Assembly: GCA_905234605.1 (NCBI GenBank)
Contig: CAJOIE010000013.1
Location: 1-64,000, forward strand
Source of the DNA: an uncultured Bacteroidaceae bacterium
Lineage (GTDB): Bacteria; Bacteroidota; Bacteroidia; Bacteroidales; Bacteroidaceae
Length of the DNA stretch: 64,000 nt
Reading direction: 5' to 3'
Shown: one piece after another, positions 9,281-17,893 of the stretch
Layout: each line of letters begins with the position of its first letter
Position numbering within the stretch: position 1 is the stretch's first letter
The notes under the pieces: generated by a model
Told to the model about the DNA's origin: nothing
Seen by the model: the letters and a program-made list of their open reading frames with translations, nothing else
Database searches by the model: none
Program-made: the position numbers and the translations under genes

Positions 9281-11512
9281 ATGCTTTACTTCACACTCCA
9301 CCATGCCCTGCGCCATGCCCTGCGCAGAGTGCTCGCACCCATGGCTCTTATGGCCATCGCTGCTGCGGCCTATGCTGCCGACCCGCTGCAGGGTCTGCTC
9401 TCGCGCGTGCTGCCCTATGGCGACGATGCCTCGCGTGTGCATTTCACCGTCACCGAGCGTCCTGCCGCGGCTCCCGACAGTTTCAGTCTCACCACGCGCG
9501 GCGGCCATCTCTATGTGCGTGCCAACAGCCGCGTGGCCGCCGCCGCCGGACTGCACTGGTACTTGCAGCACTATGCCCACGCCACCGTCACGTGGGACAT
9601 GCCCACGGCGCGCCTGCCGCGGCGGCTGCCAGGGGTGGACGGCGAGACGCATGCCTGCCGCGTGCCCTACCGCTACTATCTCAATTTCTGCACACATAGC
9701 TACTCCATGGCCTTCTGGGACTGGGAACGCTGGCAGCAGGAGCTCGACTGGATGGCTCTCCACGGCATCAACCTGCCGCTGGTCATTACAGGCTTCGAGG
9801 CCGTATGGGCTCACGTGCTGATGCACGACTACGGCTATGCCACGCTGCGCGATGTGGGCTCCTTCGTGCCCGGTGCCGTCTACATGGGCTGGTTCTTTAT
9901 GAACAACATGACGGCCGAGGGCGGCCCGCTGCCCGACAGTTGGTATGCGCGCCGCCTCGACCTGGCACGCCGCATCATTGAGCGGGCACAGGCCTATGGC
10001 ATGGAGGTCGTGGTGCCGGGCTATGTGGGCATGCTGCCTGCCGACTTCCTGGAGCGTGCCGACCCGCAGCGCGTGGCGCACTGGCAGGCGTCCGACATTG
10101 CCGATGCCGGCATGTGGTGCTCCTTCCGCCGGCCCGCCTTCGTGCGCAACCCGGAGCGGCTGGCCGAGGTGGCTGCCCGCTACTATGCCGCCATCGACAG
10201 CCTTTTCGGTGCTGGCACCATCCATGCCTATGCCATCGACCCCTTCCACGAGGGTGCCGTGCCACAGGGCATAGACCGGCCAGCCGAGGCTGTGACTGCC
10301 ATGTGGCAGGCTCTGCTGCTCCACGACCCCGAGGCTCTCTGGGTGGCTCAGCACTGGCAGGACAATCCGCGTGAGTGGCTCACCCACACGGTGCCGCGCG
10401 GCCGTCTGCTCATTCTCGACCTGCACGGCGAGAGCCATGCCGACACCGTGTGCGGCGGCTACTCCACCGATGCCACGGCACAGCCCCACGACTGGGTGTG
10501 GGGCATGGTGGGCAACTTCGGCGGCAACGTGGGTCTGCACGGACGCCTGAGCCGTCTGCTCACCACGTGCCGGCAGGCCATGGACGGCGCGCCGGCCAAC
10601 GGTCTCAAGGGCATAGGTGCCCTGCCCGAAGGCATCGACAACAATCCCATGCTCTACGACCTGCTCTTCGCGTTGCCCTGGCTCGACGGCTCGCTCACGG
10701 AGCAGCAGTGGGTGGAACAGTATGTGGACATGCGCTACGGTGCCCGCGGCAGTGCGTGCCGCAGCCTGCTGCAGGCATGGCAGCTGCTGGCACGAAGCGT
10801 GTATGCCTGTCCCACCGACGCGCAACAGGGCACCACGGAGAGTGTGCTCATGCAGCGCCCCGACGTGCGGCCGCACACGGTGAGCACCTGGGCCACCTCG
10901 TCGTGGTACTGGGACAAGGACGATGTGCGCCAGGCAGCCCGCCACATGCTGGCAGCTGCCAGGGTCATGGCTGCCAGCGAGAGCTTCCGCCACGACCTCG
11001 TCGACGTGGTGCGGCAGGTGCTGGCCGACGAGGCCCACACGCTGCTCACGCAGCTCTCCACAGCCTCCGGCGCCGAGGCCACGACCATCGCCGACCGCTT
11101 CATGCAGCTGCTCCTCGACCAGGACCGTCTGCTCGGCACACGCCGCGAGTGGCGTCTCGGCACATGGACCGAAGCCGCCCGCTCATGGGGCGACACGCCC
11201 GCCGAAGCCGATGCCTACGAACATGCCGCACGCGCCCTGCTCACCACGTGGGCTGGCCGCACGCAGGCCGAGCAGGGCGGGCTGATAGACTACGCCAACC
11301 GTGAGTGGCAGGGGCTGCTGCGAGGCTATTACTATCCGCGATGGCGTGCTTTCTTCGACAATGGATGCCGCACCGGCACGCCGTGGTTCGAGCAGGTGGA
11401 ATGGCCTTTCGTGGAAGGCCGTTGCGATGCACCCTACGGCTCGTTCACCTCAGCCCCCGAGGGCGATGCCATCGAGGTGGCACGCGAGCTGATGGCTCGC
11501 TATGCTCCATAG
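9281..11512 (+). CDS. Alpha-N-acetylglucosaminidase, GH89 family
   Basis: 743 residues. A signal peptide (residues 1-32, ending AIAAAAYAAD) directs it to the periplasm or surface. The family signature region is present: YRYYLNFCTHSYSMAFWDW near 125 and WMALHGINLPLVITG near 157. The likely catalytic glutamates by comparison with human NAGLU are Glu324 in DPFHEGAVPQG and Glu450 in GALPEGIDNNP. GH89 enzymes remove terminal alpha-linked N-acetylglucosamine from mucin O-glycans and heparan sulfate fragments. Length matches bacterial members. The next gene starts 11 bp downstream, so the two are probably co-transcribed. Confidence 0.93.
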   Translation: MLYFTLHHALRHALRRVLAPMALMAIAAAAYAADPLQGLLSRVLPYGDDASRVHFTVTERPAAAPDSFSLTTRGGHLYVRANSRVAAAAGLHWYLQHYAHATVTWDMPTARLPRRLPGVDGETHACRVPYRYYLNFCTHSYSMAFWDWERWQQELDWMALHGINLPLVITGFEAVWAHVLMHDYGYATLRDVGSFVPGAVYMGWFFMNNMTAEGGPLPDSWYARRLDLARRIIERAQAYGMEVVVPGYVGMLPADFLERADPQRVAHWQASDIADAGMWCSFRRPAFVRNPERLAEVAARYYAAIDSLFGAGTIHAYAIDPFHEGAVPQGIDRPAEAVTAMWQALLLHDPEALWVAQHWQDNPREWLTHTVPRGRLLILDLHGESHADTVCGGYSTDATAQPHDWVWGMVGNFGGNVGLHGRLSRLLTTCRQAMDGAPANGLKGIGALPEGIDNNPMLYDLLFALPWLDGSLTEQQWVEQYVDMRYGARGSACRSLLQAWQLLARSVYACPTDAQQGTTESVLMQRPDVRPHTVSTWATSSWYWDKDDVRQAARHMLAAARVMAASESFRHDLVDVVRQVLADEAHTLLTQLSTASGAEATTIADRFMQLLLDQDRLLGTRREWRLGTWTEAARSWGDTPAEADAYEHAARALLTTWAGRTQAEQGGLIDYANREWQGLLRGYYYPRWRAFFDNGCRTGTPWFEQVEWPFVEGRCDAPYGSFTSAPEGDAIEVARELMARYAP

Positions 11513-11522
11513 CCAGACTGCC

Positions 11523-12668
11523 ATGCGCTTTCTCCTCTTCAACCCTGAGAACGACCTGGCCTTGGCCTCGGCCTCGCCGCACTACACGCCGCCGGCATCG
11601 GCGTTGCAGATGGCTGCCGACCTCTGCGACCTGCCCACGCTGTGGGCCGAGGACGGCGACGTGGTGCTGCACCATCTGGCACCTGCCCGAGCACGTGAGC
11701 GTATGGCCGCGGCATTGCAGCAGGCGTGTGCCATGTCGGAACACGTCGAGGTGAGCCCGTGGGGGTGGAGCCCGCTGATAGTGCGGCAGTTGGCAGAGAT
11801 TGGCATGCCTGCCGCGCTGCTGCCCACGGCATCCCAGCTCCATGCCTACCGCCGTGCCGCCTCGCGACAGACGGCTGTGAGGCTCTTGCAGCGGTTGCGG
11901 CAGGAGTGGACGGATGCCCGGGTGGTGGGCGAGAGCACATGGTGCGAGAGCATGGCCGAGGCAGAGCAGGCCGTGGCGCGCTATGGAGCAGCCATGCTCA
12001 AGGCTCCCCTCAGCGGCAGCGGCCGTGGCGTGCACCCTGTGGCACAGCCTGTGATGCCCGAGCGCACACGGGCCTGGGCCGAGCGGTGCCTGCGCACGCA
12101 GGGAGGCGTGGAGTGCGAACCGCTCTATGAGCGTGTGGCCGACATGGCTGCGGAGTTCTGGCACAGCGGCACGGGCCTATGCCACGTAGCCCCCTGCACA
12201 GCTCAAGGCACGCAATCGGCAAGCCTGAAGTATGTGGGCCTGTCGCTTTTCGTCACGACCGAGGGAGGCGTCTATGCCGGCAACCTCGTGTGCACGGAGC
12301 AGGCGAAGCGCGACATTGTGGCGAGTATGCTGCCTCGCGGCATCGTGGAGCAGGCCTGCCTGCGCTTGCAGCGGCTGCTCGCCGAGGAAGCTGGCATACC
12401 TGAGTGGTACTCGGGTCCCGTGGGGGTGGACATGATGGTGGTGCGGCATGGCGGAGAGCTGTGCCTGCACCCGCTTGTGGAGGTGAACATGCGCTACACC
12501 ATGGGCTATGTGGCCCTGTGCATGACTGCCCGCAGACCTGTCGGTGCCGCGCCGGCACTATGGCGCATAGAGCTCGCCGGAGGGCACTACCGGCAGCACA
12601 TGCAGCCAATGGACATTGCGACAGACCTGGCAGAGGCGTTTTTGGCATTGCAAGGTACCAAAAAATAG
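11523..12668 (+). CDS. ATP-grasp-like conserved hypothetical protein
   Basis: 381 residues from the ATG at 11523. An in-frame ATG at 11502 would overlap the GH89 gene, and homologues I recall start MRFLLFNPENDLALA. The N-terminal motif FNPENDLALA recurs in Bacteroidales hypothetical proteins. Weak ATP-grasp features follow: MLKAPLSGSGRGV near residue 160 resembles the ATP-contacting glycine-rich loop, and GVDMMVVRHG followed by HPLVEVNMRYTMGY near 305-330 resembles the metal-binding acidic/Asn strand. That would make it a carboxylate-amine or similar ligase; the substrate is unknown. No signal peptide, so cytoplasmic. Probably co-transcribed with the GH89 gene. Confidence 0.7.
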   Translation: MRFLLFNPENDLALASASPHYTPPASALQMAADLCDLPTLWAEDGDVVLHHLAPARARERMAAALQQACAMSEHVEVSPWGWSPLIVRQLAEIGMPAALLPTASQLHAYRRAASRQTAVRLLQRLRQEWTDARVVGESTWCESMAEAEQAVARYGAAMLKAPLSGSGRGVHPVAQPVMPERTRAWAERCLRTQGGVECEPLYERVADMAAEFWHSGTGLCHVAPCTAQGTQSASLKYVGLSLFVTTEGGVYAGNLVCTEQAKRDIVASMLPRGIVEQACLRLQRLLAEEAGIPEWYSGPVGVDMMVVRHGGELCLHPLVEVNMRYTMGYVALCMTARRPVGAAPALWRIELAGGHYRQHMQPMDIATDLAEAFLALQGTKK

Positions 12669-12700
12669 GCCCTCGTGTTCACGGCGTCAACCCTTTGGCC

Positions 12701-12708
12701 TACCTTTG
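12701..12708 (+). promoter_or_regulatory. -7 element before the PEP/pyruvate-binding gene
   Basis: TACCTTTG matches the -7 consensus. The -33 region is a poor match. It lies 29 bp before the GTG at 12737 and supports a start there rather than further upstream inside the previous gene. Confidence 0.5.
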
Positions 12709-12736
12709 CAAGCACTCTAACACCATAACCGACACC

Positions 12737-15682
12737 GTGAAACGTACACTGCAGCTGCACGATACCTCATTCGTGGACCTCATGGCCCGCCGCATCTTCA
12801 ACGTGCTACTCGTGGCCAATCCCTACGACGCCTTCATGCTCGAGGACGACGGCCGCATCGACGAGAAGATATTCGATGAATACGCACGCCTCGGACTGCG
12901 CTACCCGCCACGCTTCGTGCAGGTGGCCAGCGAAGAGGAAGCCTTCGTGGCTCTCGACCGCTCGGCATTCGACCTCGTGATAGTGATGCCCAGCACCGAG
13001 AACAACGACATCTTCGACATTGCCCGTGCCATCAAACGTTCCTATGCGCAGACGCCATGCGTGGTGCTCACTCCTTTCAGCCACGGCATACGTGAGCGCA
13101 TGAAGGACGAGGACCTCTCGGTGTTCGACTATGTCTTCTGCTGGCTCGGCAACACCGACCTGCTGCTCTCCATAATAAAGCTCATAGAGGACAAGATGAA
13201 CCTCGAGGCCGACACGGCTGCCGGCGTGCAGATGATCATGCTGGTGGAGGATAATGTGCGCTTCTACTCAAGCATCCTGCCCAACCTCTACAAGTTCGTG
13301 CTCCAGCAGAGCCTGCTGTTTGCCACCGAGGCTCTCAACTCACAGCTCGAGACGCTGCGTATGCGTGGCCGACCCAAGATTGTGCTGGCGCGAACATACG
13401 AGGAGGCATGGGCTCTCTATGAGGCACATGCCGACTGCGCCCTGGGCATCATCTCCGACTGCCGTTTCCCACGTGGCGGCGACATGGACGGGCAGGCAGG
13501 CATACGTCTGCTGCGTGCCGTGCGCGCCAACGACCCCTTCCTGCCGCTCATCATGGAGAGCTCAGAAACCTCGAATGCCGATGTGTGCGCGGCAGAGGGC
13601 ATCCACTTCATCGACAAGAGCTCGAAGAAGATGGCCGTGGACCTGCGTGAACTCATTCTCCACTACTTCGGCTTCGGCGACTTCATCTTCCGCGACCCTG
13701 CCACCATGCGTGAGGTGGCACGCCTGCACAACCTCAAGGACTTGCAGGACAACATATTCACACTCCCCCGTGAGGCTCTCCTCTACCACGTGCAGCGCAA
13801 CAACGTGTCGCGATGGCTGAGTTCGCGCGCACTCTTCCCCATAGCACAGTTCCTCAAGGGCATAACATGGAACTCGCTGCAGGATGTGGACGTGCACCGA
13901 CAGATTATCTTCGATGCCATCGTGGCCTACCGCCGCATGAAGAACCAGGGCGTGGTGGCCGTGTTCCAGCGTGAACGCTTCGACCGCTACTCGTCGTTTG
14001 CCCGCATAGGCGACGGCTCGCTCGGCGGAAAGGGACGCGGCCTGGCCTTCATAGACCACATCATACAGAAACACACCGACCTCACCGAGCACGACGGCGT
14101 CACGGTGTGCATCCCCAAGACAGTGGTGCTGTGCACCGATGTCTTCGACGAGTTCATGGACACCAATGAGCTCTATCCCATGGCTCTCTCCGATGCTCCC
14201 GATGAGGACATCCTGGCGGCCTTCCTGCACGCACGCCTGCCGGCACGTCTCGTGGGCGACCTCATGGCCTTCCTTGATGTGGTGAGCACGCCCATTGCCA
14301 TACGCTCAAGCTCATTGCTCGAGGACAGCCACTACCAACCGTTTGCAGGTATCTATTCCACATATATGATACCGCATGCACCGGACAAGTATGAGCGGCT
14401 GCACATGCTCTCCGATGCCGTGAAGGCTGTCTACGCCTCGGTGTTCTACCGCGACTCCAAGGCCTACATGACAGCCACGGCCAACGTCATCGACCAGGAG
14501 AAGATGGCAGTGATACTTCAGGAAGTTGTGGGCGAGGCGCATGGCTCACGCTTCTATCCCACGCTGTCGGGCGTGGCACGCTCGGTCAACTACTATCCCA
14601 TTGGCGACGAGAAGGCCGAGGAGGGCACGGTGAGCCTTGCGCTGGGCCTTGGCAAGTATATCGTGGACGGCGGCATGGCCTTGCGCGTGTGTCCGGCACA
14701 CCCGCACAGCGTGTTGCAGATGTCGGAGATGGAGATAGCCTTGCGGCAGACACAGACCCACTTCCTTGCCCTCGATCTGGACACTATGCCCGCCACCTTC
14801 GTGCGCGACGACGGCTTCAACCTGCTGCGGCTGCGGGTGAAGGAGGCTGAGGCCGACGGCACGTTGCAGTACATAGCCTCGACCTACGACCCCTACGACG
14901 GTGTCATACGCGATGGCATCTACGAGGGCGGACGCAAGATTGTCTCGTTCTGCGGCCTGCTGCAACACGGCGTCTTCCCTCTGCCGGAGCTCCTGAGCAA
15001 GATAATGGCCTACGGGCAGGCAGAGATGCGCCGCCCCGTGGAGATTGAGTTTGCGGCGGTCATTCATCCCGACCGTACAGGCGAGTTCTACCTGCTCCAG
15101 ATACGACCCATGGTGGACAGCAGGCTGGAGCTGGGCGAGGACCTCCTGTCAATAGCCGACGAGGCTTGCCTGCTGCGCTCGCACGATGCCATCGGTCACG
15201 GTCATGTCACCGACGTGCATGACATAGTATACGTCAAGACTGACTCATGGAGTGCCAGCCAGAACCCAGCCATCGCCGACGAGGTGCAGCGCATCAACGA
15301 CAGCCTCGTGGCGCAGGGACGCTCGTATGTGCTGATTGGACCAGGGCGCTGGGGCAGCAGCGACTCATGGCTCGGAGTGCCGGTGAAATGGCCGGCCATT
15401 TCAGGAGCCAAGGTGATAGTGGAAGAGGGACTGGACAACTATCGCGTGGACCCCAGTCAGGGCACCCACTTCTTCCAGAACCTCACATCGCTTGGCGTGG
15501 CATACTTCACAATTAGCCTCTATGCTGGCGACTGCGTCTTCAGGCAGGAATGCTTAGACGGCATGCAGGCCGACATGGAGACCGACCATGTGCGGGTAGT
15601 ACATTTCGCCGAACCTCTCGACATACGTGTCGACGGCTCCAAGAAGGAGGGGGTGGTGATGATGCCGCAGGCCGCAGAATGA
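12737..15682 (+). CDS. PEP/pyruvate-binding (PPDK N-terminal) protein with two receiver-like domains
   Basis: 981 residues from GTG at 12737 (VKRTLQLHDTSFVDLM); ATG at 12782 is the alternative. The frame is open further upstream but overlaps the previous gene. Two receiver-like domains come first: one near residues 15-150 (FNVLLVANPYDAFMLEDDGR), one near 165-310 with LVEDN, an acceptor-like Asp in GIISDCRFPRGG, and FIDKSSKK. The nucleotide-binding domain of pyruvate phosphate dikinase/PEP synthase follows from about 415: GSLGGKGRGLAFI, STPIAIRSSSLLED, ALGLGKYIVDGG, and EFYLLQIRPMVDSR near 790. I see no phospho-His swivel domain or TIM-barrel PEP domain, so it is not a complete PEP synthase. 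This architecture recurs in Bacteroidales; a phosphotransfer or signalling role is inference. Confidence 0.75.
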   Translation: MKRTLQLHDTSFVDLMARRIFNVLLVANPYDAFMLEDDGRIDEKIFDEYARLGLRYPPRFVQVASEEEAFVALDRSAFDLVIVMPSTENNDIFDIARAIKRSYAQTPCVVLTPFSHGIRERMKDEDLSVFDYVFCWLGNTDLLLSIIKLIEDKMNLEADTAAGVQMIMLVEDNVRFYSSILPNLYKFVLQQSLLFATEALNSQLETLRMRGRPKIVLARTYEEAWALYEAHADCALGIISDCRFPRGGDMDGQAGIRLLRAVRANDPFLPLIMESSETSNADVCAAEGIHFIDKSSKKMAVDLRELILHYFGFGDFIFRDPATMREVARLHNLKDLQDNIFTLPREALLYHVQRNNVSRWLSSRALFPIAQFLKGITWNSLQDVDVHRQIIFDAIVAYRRMKNQGVVAVFQRERFDRYSSFARIGDGSLGGKGRGLAFIDHIIQKHTDLTEHDGVTVCIPKTVVLCTDVFDEFMDTNELYPMALSDAPDEDILAAFLHARLPARLVGDLMAFLDVVSTPIAIRSSSLLEDSHYQPFAGIYSTYMIPHAPDKYERLHMLSDAVKAVYASVFYRDSKAYMTATANVIDQEKMAVILQEVVGEAHGSRFYPTLSGVARSVNYYPIGDEKAEEGTVSLALGLGKYIVDGGMALRVCPAHPHSVLQMSEMEIALRQTQTHFLALDLDTMPATFVRDDGFNLLRLRVKEAEADGTLQYIASTYDPYDGVIRDGIYEGGRKIVSFCGLLQHGVFPLPELLSKIMAYGQAEMRRPVEIEFAAVIHPDRTGEFYLLQIRPMVDSRLELGEDLLSIADEACLLRSHDAIGHGHVTDVHDIVYVKTDSWSASQNPAIADEVQRINDSLVAQGRSYVLIGPGRWGSSDSWLGVPVKWPAISGAKVIVEEGLDNYRVDPSQGTHFFQNLTSLGVAYFTISLYAGDCVFRQECLDGMQADMETDHVRVVHFAEPLDIRVDGSKKEGVVMMPQAAE

Positions 15683-15701
15683 AAACTTTTCGCCATATAC
15701 G

Positions 15702-15733
15702 TTTGTTCGTACATCCTTAAACGCATACCTTTG
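15702..15733 (+). promoter_or_regulatory. Promoter of the OmpA-family porin gene
   Basis: TTTG at 15702-15705 and TACCTTTG at 15726-15733 are separated by 20 bp, an essentially perfect Bacteroidota promoter. The leader is about 70 nt, in keeping with a strongly expressed outer-membrane protein. Confidence 0.88.
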
Positions 15734-15808
15734 CGCGCGAAAACGTATGGCTTCTGCTATCAGTTGTTACAATAATTCATATCAACTCATAAAAATATCC
15801 TAAACCAC

Positions 15809-16882
15809 ATGAAGATTTCCAAGCTTCTTCTCGCAGGCGTCCTTGCTTTCGCAGGGCTCACTGCATCGGCTCAGGAGACTGAGACCGTGCTCTTCAAGCC
15901 CCACTGGTTCCTCCAGCTGCAGGGCGGCGGCGTGTACAACCTCGACAAGGCCGACTTCGACAAACTCGTCTCTCCCGCCGCACAGGTGGCTGTCGGCTAT
16001 CAGTTCTCGCCCGTGTGGGCTCTGCGCCTCGGTGCCAACGGCATGTGGGCTAAGGGCGGCCTGAGCAGCAACGACACCTACAAGTGGAAGTATGTCACTC
16101 CCGCTCTCGATGTGAAGTTCAACCTCATCAACGCCATCTGCGGCTACAAGCCTACCCGTGTGTTCGGGCTGGATCTCATTGCCGGTGTCGGTGCCAACAT
16201 CGGTTGGGACAACGAAGGCAACGGTCCCGTCTTCTCGGGCGTTGTCATGGAAAACTATTGGGAAGGCACTAAGGTGCGCCCCGTAGGTCGTCTGGGCTTC
16301 GACCTCGACTTCAATGTCAGCAAGCGCGTGAGCATCAACCTCGAGTGCATGGCCAACGCCCTGTCCGACAAGTACAACAGCCGTGCCGACAACGCTCACG
16401 ACATCGACCTTGACTGGTACTTCACTGGTCTTGCCGGTCTGAAGATTGCCCTCGGTTCAACACAGACTGTCATCCCTGCTCCCGTGCCCGTCGTGGTAGA
16501 GGAGCCTGCTCCTGCTCCTGTTGTCAAGGAGACTCCTCGCACAGCCGCAGTGGAGGTTGCTCCCGAAATACAGACAGAGATATTCTACTACATCCGTCAG
16601 ACCGAGATTCGTCCCGACCAGCAGCCTGCTCTTAACAACCTCATCAACTTCCTCAAGGAGAACCCCGAGACAAAGGTAGCCATCACCGGCTATGCCGATG
16701 TTGAGACTGGTAACCCCCGCATCAACATGAAGTACTCTGAAGGTCGTGCCGAGGGTGTGCGTCAGGCTCTTATCGACGCAGGCATCGATGCAGCACGCAT
16801 CACTACCGATGCCAAGGGCGACACCGTTCAGCCTTTCAGCGAGAACGATAAGAACCGCGTCTCCATCTGTATTGCCAAGTAA
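15809..16882 (+). CDS. OmpA-family outer-membrane porin
   Basis: 357 residues. Signal peptide 1-21 (ending GLTASAQE), an N-terminal eight-strand-type beta-barrel domain (about 25-210), a Pro/Val/Glu-rich hinge (about 215-245, PAPVPVVVEEPAPAPVVKE), then a C-terminal peptidoglycan-binding OmpA domain (about 255-357). The latter shows VAITGYADVETGNPRINMKY, RAEGVRQALIDAGI and a final NDKNRVSICIAK. The protein anchors the outer membrane to peptidoglycan and is usually among the most abundant in this phylum. It has its own promoter and is followed by a strong terminator. Confidence 0.93.
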   Translation: MKISKLLLAGVLAFAGLTASAQETETVLFKPHWFLQLQGGGVYNLDKADFDKLVSPAAQVAVGYQFSPVWALRLGANGMWAKGGLSSNDTYKWKYVTPALDVKFNLINAICGYKPTRVFGLDLIAGVGANIGWDNEGNGPVFSGVVMENYWEGTKVRPVGRLGFDLDFNVSKRVSINLECMANALSDKYNSRADNAHDIDLDWYFTGLAGLKIALGSTQTVIPAPVPVVVEEPAPAPVVKETPRTAAVEVAPEIQTEIFYYIRQTEIRPDQQPALNNLINFLKENPETKVAITGYADVETGNPRINMKYSEGRAEGVRQALIDAGIDAARITTDAKGDTVQPFSENDKNRVSICIAK

Positions 16883-16907
16883 ACAGACTACACATATAAT
16901 ATATATA

Positions 16908-16946
16908 AGCAAGCCGGCTACCTTTGAGGGTGGCCGGCTGCTTTTG
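16908..16946 (+). terminator. Rho-independent terminator of the porin gene
   Basis: GCAAGCCGGCTACC pairs with GGTGGCCGGCTGC (small mismatches) around a TTTGAG loop and is followed by TTTTG. It starts 26 bp after the stop codon. Confidence 0.85.
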
Positions 16947-17023
16947 TCTGTCAAGCGGCTAAGTCGCTGCAAGGGGCATGCAAGTGAGTGAGCCTGCAAT
17001 GAGTATGCAACGTGGTGCCGAAT

Positions 17024-17076
17024 GGCAGGATGGTGCCTTGTCAGAGTTGCAGCATGGTGCCTTATCTGGGTTGCAG
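17024..17076. repeat. 24-bp tandem repeat overlapping the araC-type gene's stop codon
   Basis: Two adjacent 24-bp units (17024-17047 and 17048-17071) share ATGGTGCCTT and similar flanks, and a third unit starts TGCAGG at 17072. The second unit contains the stop codon of the regulator gene (17062). This looks like a duplication of the 3' end of the coding region. On the minus strand, motifs of the kind GGCACCATGCTGCA recur, loosely like the CACCATGCA core of arrays A-E, but the period and linkers differ. Confidence 0.6.
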
Positions 17077-17883
17077 GCTCCGGCGGTACTCGCTGGGAGA
17101 TTGGCCAAGGTGCTTGGTGCAGTAGCGGCTGAAGTAGGATAGCGAGGCGAAGTGCATACGCTCGGCTATCTGGGTGAGCGACAGGCGGTCGTCGTCTAAA
17201 TATTCTTTAAGTATGGGTATGGCGTGGCGGTCAATGTAGGAGGTTACGCTGTGTCCTGTCACACGCTTTACGGTGGCTGATAGATATTTGGGCGACACAT
17301 GAAGCCTCTCGGCATAGTAGCTCACTTCGCGCTCAGTGCGGCAGGTTCCGGTGGCGAGCAGAGCCATGAGCTGCCTCACGATGCTGGCTGTGCGGTCGCT
17401 GTGAGGGCTGGTGGCTTCGCGCTGTGCATGCGCCTCGAAGATGTCGTATATCAGGGTGAGGCATAGGCTGCCCATCAGCTCGCGGAAGAAGAGCAGGTGG
17501 CGGTCGTTCATGCGGTCGCGCACACGGTGAAGGTCGCCCAGCAGATGTCGGGCCTGCTCGTCCGTGAGTCTGATGACTGGGTTTTGTGCAAGCGAGATGC
17601 TGCCACCAATGCTGTAGTTGTTTGATGGCAGCAGGTTTTGCAGGAACTTGTAGTCGGCAGCAAACCACTCCACCTGCATGTCGCTGTGGGCCGCAAGGCA
17701 CGTCGCGCGGTCGGGCATAGGCATCACCACCAGGTCGTTCTTGCGGATGCGATAGCAATGCTCGTTGAACACGAAGCTGCCTTCGCCTGCCAGACAGAGC
17801 ATGTGTGTGCAGGCGTGGTGCAACTCGCGGGCGTTCATGTCGTCAAAGTCGGTGGAATACCTGAAGAACACGTCCGTTGCCAT
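17062..17883 (-). CDS. AraC-family transcriptional regulator
   Basis: 273 residues. The N-terminal part (about 1-165) has a cupin-like effector domain, for example GEGSFVFNEHCYRIRKNDLV. The C-terminal double helix-turn-helix (about 175-273) shows YYAERLHVSPKYLSATVKRV, LSLTQIAERMHFASLSYFSR and HLGQSPSEYRRS, typical of the family. It is the last gene after the alpha/beta hydrolase and decarboxylase-cupin genes (10 bp gap), so it probably regulates that operon. The inducer is unknown. Its 3' end is built from a 24-bp tandem repeat. Confidence 0.9.
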   Translation of the reverse strand: MATDVFFRYSTDFDDMNARELHHACTHMLCLAGEGSFVFNEHCYRIRKNDLVVMPMPDRATCLAAHSDMQVEWFAADYKFLQNLLPSNNYSIGGSISLAQNPVIRLTDEQARHLLGDLHRVRDRMNDRHLLFFRELMGSLCLTLIYDIFEAHAQREATSPHSDRTASIVRQLMALLATGTCRTEREVSYYAERLHVSPKYLSATVKRVTGHSVTSYIDRHAIPILKEYLDDDRLSLTQIAERMHFASLSYFSRYCTKHLGQSPSEYRRSLQPR

Positions 17884-17893
17884 GCTTAGTGGC

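Noticed and set aside
12404-12736. Upstream extension of the PEP/pyruvate-binding gene to ATG 12404
   Set aside because: It overlaps 265 bp of the preceding gene in another frame, its sequence is low-complexity, and a -7 promoter box lies at 12701.
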